NCBI RefSeq assembly: GCF_029868325.1
Contig: NZ_JARWNW010000170.1
Location: 1-37,785 of the forward strand
Length of the DNA: 37,785 nucleotides
From: Nocardia carnea
Lineage (GTDB): Bacteria; Actinomycetota; Actinomycetes; Mycobacteriales; Mycobacteriaceae
Direction of reading: 5' to 3'
Each line of letters starts with the position of its first letter. The stretch's first letter is position 1. The notes under the pieces were generated by a model. The model searched no databases and had not been told where the DNA came from. It was given only the letters and a program-made list of their open reading frames with translations. Shown here in pieces: positions 32,134-37,785 of the stretch. The position numbers and the translations under genes are program-made.

Positions 32134-34241
32134 ACGCAACGCCGAGTATTCTCAACTCCGGCCAGCCCGCCGCCATCAATGGCGGCGGGGGGACGGTCAC
32201 CCTGGTCGAGGCGAGCACGTTCTGCCTGTCCGACCCACTCGGCGATATCCATTCCGGCACTTCGCAAGGACTGTTCTATCGCGATGCGCGGGTGATCTCG
32301 CGCTGGGAACTGCGCCTGGACGGCCAGCCCGCCGAACATCTCACGGTGCTCACGCCGGAGGCGTTCAAAGGCCGGTTCATCCTGCGTAAGCCCCCGCGGG
32401 CCGGGGTCGCCGACAGCACTGTGCTGGTGGTCCGCCGCCGGCTCATCGGCAACGGGCTCAAAGAGGCCATCTCCGTGCACAATCTCGGTCACGAGGACAC
32501 GGCGATGACCATCACCCTGTTCGTCGACTCGGATTTCGCGGATCTGTTCGCGGTGAAAGAGGGTCGCAACCACGGCGGCGGCGCCGAACACAACGCCGTC
32601 GACGGCGATCTGCATCTGACCGACCACAACGAACCCGGTCGTGGCCTGACCATCACTGCCACCGGCGGGGCGGTCATGCTGCCCGGCACCATCACCTGGC
32701 AGGTGGTGGTGCCGGCGCGGGGCCGCTGGGATACCGAGATCCTGGCTCAGCCCGTGGTCTCGCACCGCAGGGTGCAGATGGCTTTCGGTGACGACGAGGA
32801 CAGCCCGATCAGCCGGCTCAAGGCGTGGCGGGCCACCGCCACCGATCTGACCGCCACCGATCCGGCATTGTCCGAGGTCCTGCAGCGCACCGAGAGCGAT
32901 CTGGGCGCCCTGCGTATCGACGGCAGTACCGACGGCGCCCCGGCCTATGTGGCCGCGGGCGCGCCCTGGTTCATGGCGCTGTTCGGCCGGGACAGCCTGC
33001 TCACCTCCTGGATGGCGCTACCGCTGGATTCGGCGCTGGCGGTCGGCACCCTGCGCCGACTGGCCGATCTACAGGGCACCAAGGTCAATCCGATCACCGA
33101 GGAGGAGCCGGGACGCATCATGCACGAGATGCGGCACGGCCCGGCCAGCGGCCAGGTACTCGGCGGCACCGTGTACTACGGGTCGGTCGACGCCACGCCG
33201 CTGTTCGTGATGCTGCTGGCCGAATGCTGGCGCTGGGGCGCCGGGGACGCGGTGGTCCGGGAACTGCTCCCGGCGGCGGACGCGGCGCTGGCCTGGATCG
33301 ACGAATACGGTGACTCCGACGGCGACGGGTTCGTCGAATACCGTCGCAAAACCGATCGCGGGCTGAGCAATCAGGGCTGGAAGGACAGCTTCGACGCCAT
33401 CAACGACGCGACCGGGCATCTGGCCGAACCGTCCATCGCGCTGTGCGAGGTCCAGGGGTATGTGTACGCGGCGCGGCGGGCCCGCGCCCAGCTCGCCGAA
33501 TACTTCGGCGATACGGGAACCGCCGAACGTCTGCGCGAACAGGCCGAAACGCTCAAGGCGCAGTTCGACGAGGCCTTCTGGGTCGCCAAGAACGGCTGGT
33601 ACGCGGTGGCTCTGGACGGCCAGAAGAACCAGGTCGACGCCCTGACCAGTAACGCCGCGCAATGCCTGTGGACGGGAATCGTTTCCGACGAACGCGCCGC
33701 CGAACTGATCGAACGGCTCGCCGATATGGCCATGGACAGTGGTTTCGGGCTGCGCACCCTGGCCGCCACGATGGGCGCCTTCAACCCGATGAGCTATCAC
33801 AACGGCTCGGTCTGGCCGCACGATACCGCCATCGCCGTGGCGGGACTGTTGCGGTATCGGCATATTCCGGGTGCGAGCGAACTGGCCGAACGGCTCACCA
33901 CCGGGCTGCTCGACGCCGCCGGCGAATTCGGCGGGCGGCTACCCGAATTGTTCTGCGGTTTCGCCCGCACCGATTTCCGCTCACCGGTCCCCTACCCCAC
34001 CTCCTGTTCCCCACAGGCCTGGGCGAGCGCCGCCCCGCTGCTGCTGGTGCGCTCTTTCCTCGGCCTGTCCCCGTGTGCGCCGACGCGCACCCTGCGGGTG
34101 ACCCCGCAGCTTCCGCGAGAATGGGGCAAGGTCGGGTTGACCGATCTGCGATTGGGTCCGGCCACGGTGAGTATTCACGCCGAAGGTTCGACCATGCATG
34201 TCCACGGGCTACCCGATGACTGGAAACTTGTCACCGAATAG
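32130..34241 (+). CDS. Amylo-alpha-1,6-glucosidase (glycogen-debranching type)
   Basis: A 703-residue protein. An N-terminal beta-sandwich of the debranching-enzyme type (TFCLSDPLGDIHSGTSQGLF, RDARVISRWELRLDGQPAEH) spans about residues 20-220. An (alpha/alpha)6 barrel follows, with PWFMALFGRDSLLTSWMAL, LSNQGWKDSFDAIND and NGSVWPHDTAIAVAGL. Related enzymes cleave alpha-1,6 or other alpha-glucosidic links in storage glucans or compatible-solute glycosides. No signal peptide, so cytoplasmic. It is translationally coupled to the GT4 enzyme, and together they may handle a stress or storage carbohydrate. Confidence 0.88.
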   Translation: MNATPSILNSGQPAAINGGGGTVTLVEASTFCLSDPLGDIHSGTSQGLFYRDARVISRWELRLDGQPAEHLTVLTPEAFKGRFILRKPPRAGVADSTVLVVRRRLIGNGLKEAISVHNLGHEDTAMTITLFVDSDFADLFAVKEGRNHGGGAEHNAVDGDLHLTDHNEPGRGLTITATGGAVMLPGTITWQVVVPARGRWDTEILAQPVVSHRRVQMAFGDDEDSPISRLKAWRATATDLTATDPALSEVLQRTESDLGALRIDGSTDGAPAYVAAGAPWFMALFGRDSLLTSWMALPLDSALAVGTLRRLADLQGTKVNPITEEEPGRIMHEMRHGPASGQVLGGTVYYGSVDATPLFVMLLAECWRWGAGDAVVRELLPAADAALAWIDEYGDSDGDGFVEYRRKTDRGLSNQGWKDSFDAINDATGHLAEPSIALCEVQGYVYAARRARAQLAEYFGDTGTAERLREQAETLKAQFDEAFWVAKNGWYAVALDGQKNQVDALTSNAAQCLWTGIVSDERAAELIERLADMAMDSGFGLRTLAATMGAFNPMSYHNGSVWPHDTAIAVAGLLRYRHIPGASELAERLTTGLLDAAGEFGGRLPELFCGFARTDFRSPVPYPTSCSPQAWASAAPLLLVRSFLGLSPCAPTRTLRVTPQLPREWGKVGLTDLRLGPATVSIHAEGSTMHVHGLPDDWKLVTE

Positions 34242-34311
34242 CAATCGCCCGGTGTGTCTACATCGCAAACAGGTGCCGGGACGATATCCTGGCTGGTTTA
34301 GTTGATCATGC

Positions 34312-34357
34312 CCCCTTAGGATGGACTTCTGTCCACCAGTCCTCCTTAAGGGGTGGA
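34312..34357 (+). promoter_or_regulatory. Structured 5' leader of the L,D-transpeptidase gene
   Basis: CCCCTTA (34312-34318) can pair with TAAGGGG (34347-34353), enclosing the perfect hairpin TGGAC-TTCT-GTCCA (34322-34335). TCCACC (34332-34337) can instead pair with GGTGGA (34352-34357). The two folds exclude each other and both involve the likely ribosome binding site AAGGGGTGG. Translation control by RNA structure is possible. Confidence 0.45.
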
Positions 34358-34360
34358 ACC

Positions 34361-35113
34361 ATGAATATTGTTGCCCGGCACCTGTTTCTGGCTCTCGCGA
34401 TCGTGCTCTCACTGTTCGTCGTCCCGGCCGGGGCGAACGCCGCGACTGCCGGCGGAACCGGCTCGGCCGCGGTCACCTCGGTTGCTCCGGCCGACGGCGC
34501 AGTCGTCGGAATCGCCCATCCGGTTACCGTCCGGTTTTCCGATCCGGTCACCGACCGGGCCCGCGCGGAGAACACGCTGTCGGTCACCGCCGACCGGCCG
34601 CTGCCCGGTACCTATTCCTGGCACGGTGACCGGGAACTGACCTGGACACCCAGCGGCTTCCTCCCGGCGAACACCACATTCACGGTGAATTTCGGTGATC
34701 AGCGCACCCAGTTCCAGACCAACGGCGGAGTGATCGCCGACGCGAACATGTCCACCCACACCTTCACCGTCTCCATCGGCGGTCAGGTGGTACGGACCAT
34801 GCCGGCGTCCATGGGTAAGCCCGGTTATGAAACCCCGACCGGCACCTACCCGGTACTGGAGAAGTTCCGCAATCTCATCTTCGACTCCCGCACCATCGGC
34901 ATTCCGCTGGATTCACCGGAGGGATACCTGATCGACGGCGAATGGGCGGTACGGCTCACCTGGGGCGGTGTATTCGTCCACTCCGCACCGTGGTCGGTGG
35001 GTCAACAGGGGAATTCCAATGTCAGCCACGGGTGTATCAACCTGGCACCCGCAGACGCGTCCTGGTACTACGAGAACGTCGGTATCGGTGATCCGGTGAA
35101 CATCCACTGGTGA
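34361..35113 (+). CDS. ldt: L,D-transpeptidase (YkuD domain), exported
   Basis: A 250-residue cell-wall enzyme. The signal peptide covers residues 1-27 (LFLALAIVLSLFVVPAGANA, cleavage after A27). An Ig-like domain (~38-120; SVAPADGAVVGIAHPVTVRF) precedes the YkuD catalytic domain (~130-250) with H207, and the SHGCIN motif holding H223 and catalytic C225. Such enzymes make 3-3 crosslinks in peptidoglycan or attach proteins to it, and are targets of carbapenems. With one Ig domain it is shorter than the two-Ig-domain LdtMt2. The ATG follows AAGGGGTGG, which lies in a stable leader structure. Confidence 0.93.
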   Translation: MNIVARHLFLALAIVLSLFVVPAGANAATAGGTGSAAVTSVAPADGAVVGIAHPVTVRFSDPVTDRARAENTLSVTADRPLPGTYSWHGDRELTWTPSGFLPANTTFTVNFGDQRTQFQTNGGVIADANMSTHTFTVSIGGQVVRTMPASMGKPGYETPTGTYPVLEKFRNLIFDSRTIGIPLDSPEGYLIDGEWAVRLTWGGVFVHSAPWSVGQQGNSNVSHGCINLAPADASWYYENVGIGDPVNIHW

Positions 35114-35207
35114 GCCGCCACGGCCCCTGCGCTGCGCCGCGCCCGCGGATCCACTAGAACAATGGACAGCGAGCGCGCGCAGTGAATCGATGAAGGGGGC
35201 CCGCGTG

Positions 35208-36491
35208 ATGGACCGACCACCGCCGGGACCCGGCACTCCCGGCACCAGTGGGGAGAACCCGCCCACCCGGCCGGGCCGCCACACCGGCGATCCGGACCGG
35301 ACGCGCCCCCCGGAACACCCGTTCGCGGACTACGGCGATCAACCTCCGGAACCCCGCGCCGCATTCGGCCGCGTGCCCCCGGCCTCTCCAGGCCCCGCCC
35401 CCGGGGACACGCCCATCGACCAAGCCGACCCCATGCCCACAGTGCCCATCCCGCGGCTACCGGACGTGGGCAGTGGCCACCACCCGGCATCTCCCGTCGA
35501 ACCCTCTGGGAGCGTGGCAGACCCGGAACTCCTGCCACGGGCCGTGACCGAACCGCAGCATCTGCCGCCGGACCCGGCCGGTTATTCGACGCCACCGCCG
35601 GATTCCGGCGCACCCGGTCATTTCTCCTCCCACGCTGCCGAGCAGCCCGCATATGCCGGATACGAGGGCAGCTGGGCGGACTGGATGACATCTTCGGACG
35701 GCTATCCACCACGACCCGGTGGCGAGAACACGCAACCGTACGCCCGCGACACCGGATCGGCTTCGCGGGACGACGACCCACCGGTCGATGAATTTCCGGC
35801 GAAAACCCGGGAGGTGCCCGTGGCGGGCGCACCGGATTCGGATGCCGGTACGACGCCGACCACCGCGCGTGAACGGCTCCGGGCCCGTCTGACGCCCCGG
35901 GATACGCCCGCGCCGTTACCGGCATCCGCCCACACCACCGGCGCTCGCGGGCGAAACAGGCTGCTGCCGGTGCTGCTGGGCGTGGCGGGGGTCGCGGCAC
36001 TCGGGGCGGCCGCCTATGTGCAATTCGCGGTGGTGGGAGCCGGCGAGCCGGCCCCGGCGCCCACGGCGGCGAATCCACCCGCGTCCCGGGCACAGGATGT
36101 CCCGCCGGCGGCGGACCCGAACTGCCCGGCCGAGCGTATCGGGAACACGGTGCAGGGCAACGGCCCCGGCGGCACCGCGTCCGGAACCGACGCCATCTTC
36201 GGTTTCCAGCACGCCTATTACGTGACCCGATCCGGTGAACAGGCGCGGGCCGTGGTCGCTCCAGACGCCGCGGTCCCGCCCGCCGCCGATATCCAGCACG
36301 GTATCGATACGATCCCGGCGGGTACGACGCACTGCCTCCAGATCACACCGGGCGCCTTCGTCGGCCAGTACACAGTGGTCGTCACCGAACACCGGCCCGG
36401 ATCCGCGCCACTGGGATACAACCCGCAACTGGTGACGACGATGCGAATCGGTGACCGAACCTTGATCACCGGTATCGGCCCCATGCCCTGA
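35208..36491 (+). CDS. Proline-rich single-pass membrane protein
   Basis: A protein of about 427 residues. The N-terminal ~250 residues are Pro/Gly/Asp-rich and disordered-looking. A single transmembrane helix (LLPVLLGVAGVAALGAAAYV) lies near residues 254-277. The outer domain carries two cysteines (about C306 and C376, a likely disulfide) and the segment ERIGNTVQGNGPGGTASGTD, then AIFGFQHAYYVTRSG, recalling a nocardial/mycobacterial domain of unknown function. ATG 35208 has AAGGGGG at 8 nt; ATG 35190 would place that sequence inside the gene. The role is unknown; a cell-envelope function is inferred from topology and the neighbouring L,D-transpeptidase. Confidence 0.78.
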   Translation: MDRPPPGPGTPGTSGENPPTRPGRHTGDPDRTRPPEHPFADYGDQPPEPRAAFGRVPPASPGPAPGDTPIDQADPMPTVPIPRLPDVGSGHHPASPVEPSGSVADPELLPRAVTEPQHLPPDPAGYSTPPPDSGAPGHFSSHAAEQPAYAGYEGSWADWMTSSDGYPPRPGGENTQPYARDTGSASRDDDPPVDEFPAKTREVPVAGAPDSDAGTTPTTARERLRARLTPRDTPAPLPASAHTTGARGRNRLLPVLLGVAGVAALGAAAYVQFAVVGAGEPAPAPTAANPPASRAQDVPPAADPNCPAERIGNTVQGNGPGGTASGTDAIFGFQHAYYVTRSGEQARAVVAPDAAVPPAADIQHGIDTIPAGTTHCLQITPGAFVGQYTVVVTEHRPGSAPLGYNPQLVTTMRIGDRTLITGIGPMP

Positions 36492-36533
36492 CTGCCACGA
36501 TTCGGTGCGGATCCCGGCAGGTGGTGGTCGGCG

Positions 36534-36548
36534 GCCCGGTAGCCGGGC
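36534..36548 (+). terminator. Short perfect hairpin after the membrane protein gene
   Basis: GCCCGG-TAG-CCGGGC lies 42 bp past the stop codon. It falls between an alternative GTG (36521) and the preferred ATG (36560) of the next gene, supporting the later start. Confidence 0.4.
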
Positions 36549-36559
36549 AGACTCGGAAG

Positions 36560-37552
36560 ATGGACGCTATCGGTACGGCTCGGGTTCCCGACCATCCGAC
36601 GGTGCAGGCCGCTCTCTCCCTCGCTCGCCGCGCCCCTTCGGTCCACAACACTCAACCCTGGCGGCTGGTCTTCGACGGCCACCGGCTGCAGTTGTACGGC
36701 GATACCTACCGGCGGTTGTCCTCGGCGGATCCGCAGGGCCGGCAGCTGATGATCAGCTGCGGTGCCCTGCTGGACCATATCCGCACCGCGTTCGCGGCGG
36801 CGGGCTGGTCCACCCGGGTGACCCGGTTGCCCGATACCGCCGCCGACCATTTCGCCGATATCGAGTTCGAACCCGCACGGGATGTCTCCGATATCGTCCG
36901 GGCGCGCGCGGCGGCCATCGACCGCCGCTATACCGACCGGTTGCCGATGCTGCCGCCGCGCGATTGGGAGCGGGTGGAGCCCGCACTTCGGGCGGTGGCA
37001 GCGGACTGCGAGGTCACCGTGACCGTGCTCGCGGCCTCGGCCCGGCTCCGGCTGGCCGCCGCGTCCGCGCAGTCGGCGGCGCTGCGGGCCTACGATCCGC
37101 AATACCTGAACGAACTGCACTGGTGGGCCGGTAACGACTCCCCCGCCGACGGTGTCCCGCTCTCGGCCCTGGTCTCGGCCGCGGAACTCGCCCAGGTGGG
37201 GGTGGGCCGGGCCTTCCCGGCCGCGCCGCCGTCGCTACGGCGCGGCGAACTCACCGATGCGTCGCAACTGCTGGTGCTCGGCTCGGCCGCGGATACGCCC
37301 GCCCACTGGTTGCGGGCCGGCGAGGCCCTGTCCGCGGTGCTGCTCGAATGTACGGCCGCGGGGCTGGCCACCTGCCCGCTGACCCATATCACCGAGGTGC
37401 CGACGAGCCGCCGTGCCATCGCGAACCTGGTGCCCGGGCGGGTGGAACCGCAGGTGGTCATCCGGGTCGGCACGGCGCCCACCACTGCCGCGCAACCGCC
37501 GACACCACGCCGCCCGGTGGGCGATTTCCTGGAGCTGCACCGGTTCGGCTGA
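36560..37552 (+). CDS. Acg-type nitroreductase-fold protein
   Basis: A 330-residue protein of the Acg/Rv3131 family: TVQAALSLARRAPSVHNTQPWRL at the N-terminus is the family hallmark. LLECTAAGLATCPLTHITEV lies near the C-terminus, and the length matches the family (about 330). The fold is a pseudo-dimeric FMN nitroreductase in one chain; reported Acg is not clearly a nitroreductase and may sequester FMN. In mycobacteria such genes belong to the hypoxia (DosR) response, but no DosR box is seen upstream here. The ATG at 36560 sits 12 bp after a hairpin; the ribosome binding site is poor. Confidence 0.85.
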   Translation: MDAIGTARVPDHPTVQAALSLARRAPSVHNTQPWRLVFDGHRLQLYGDTYRRLSSADPQGRQLMISCGALLDHIRTAFAAAGWSTRVTRLPDTAADHFADIEFEPARDVSDIVRARAAAIDRRYTDRLPMLPPRDWERVEPALRAVAADCEVTVTVLAASARLRLAAASAQSAALRAYDPQYLNELHWWAGNDSPADGVPLSALVSAAELAQVGVGRAFPAAPPSLRRGELTDASQLLVLGSAADTPAHWLRAGEALSAVLLECTAAGLATCPLTHITEVPTSRRAIANLVPGRVEPQVVIRVGTAPTTAAQPPTPRRPVGDFLELHRFG

Positions 37553-37785
37553 CGCGGTTCACGGCGGGGGGGGGGGGGGGGGGGAGGACCCCGGCCCGCC
37601 CCCCCCCCCCCCCCCCCCCAACCGGCGCACACACAAACACGCCCCCCCCCACCCCCCCCGCCACCACCCCCCCCCCCCGGGCGGGGCCCGGCCCCTCCAC
37701 GGTCCCCCGCGGCCGTAACCCGCACGGCGCGACCCGCGCCGGCGCTAGTCACGCGACCCGGCCTCACTGAGAAAGGCTGTTGCAC
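37553..37785. other. Low-quality contig end with homopolymer runs
   Basis: After the nitroreductase stop the sequence enters 19 G (37566-37584), 21 C (37599-37619) and several shorter C runs up to about 37680. It then returns to ordinary GC-rich DNA for about 100 bp. Such runs are not seen in the interior. They resemble poly-G read artefacts at a contig edge. No gene is supported here. Confidence 0.75.

Overview
The window is a high-GC, densely packed actinobacterial chromosome segment. It most resembles Nocardia or a close relative in the Mycobacteriales. Supporting content is a pair of mycofactocin genes (mftD, mftE) with the mftR regulator, an F420-type luciferase-like oxidoreductase, IdeR/DtxR-like iron boxes, a SigF-type promoter, an Acg-type nitroreductase and a proline-rich membrane protein of a kind common in nocardiae. 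No tRNA, rRNA, CRISPR array, transposase or phage gene was seen. Both ends run into G/C homopolymers that look like assembly artefacts.

Layout. (1) 234-4049: a TetR-controlled catabolic-looking set (short-chain dehydrogenase plus metallo-beta-lactamase-fold protein in one operon, TetR repressor, divergent HSL-type esterase) with two near-identical TetR operators. (2) 4158-5848: a two-gene operon of a HEAT-repeat protein and a MerR/HEAT regulator with a MerR-type operator. Next to it are a hairpin with a U-tract on the + strand and an unannotated 30-codon micropeptide gene with an ideal ribosome binding site. (3) 6384-12612: three small regulatory modules: TetR/cupin/NmrA-like reductase; DHA2-type efflux pump/TetR; and two divergent alpha/beta hydrolases around a three-half-site operator. 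(4) 12787-19561: a peptide/nickel-type ABC importer (lipoprotein, two permeases, fused double ATPase) and a class I Fe-S fumarase, each preceded by an iron-box-like sequence. (5) 19877-22505: mftE-mftD with divergent mftR, without mftA, mftB, mftC or mftF. (6) 22622-27711: a six-gene partner-switching operon (RsbR, RsbS, RsbT, RsbX-like phosphatase, a 779-residue RsbU/PAS/GAF/PP2C/kinase fusion, RsbV-like STAS protein) behind a SigF-type promoter. (7) 28378-37552: F420-type oxidoreductase, cyclodeaminase-family protein, a small Cys/His protein, GT4 glycosyltransferase plus glycogen-debranching-type glycosidase, L,D-transpeptidase, a proline-rich single-pass membrane protein and an Acg-type nitroreductase.

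The strongest leads are the micropeptide gene at 6135-6227, the paired iron boxes over a peptide-type importer and a fumarase, the rearranged mftE-mftD unit with an apparently leaderless promoter, and the SigF-type promoter in front of a stressosome-like operon whose phosphatase and kinase are fused and whose sigma factor is absent. Family assignments come from reading motifs in the translated sequence; no database search was run.
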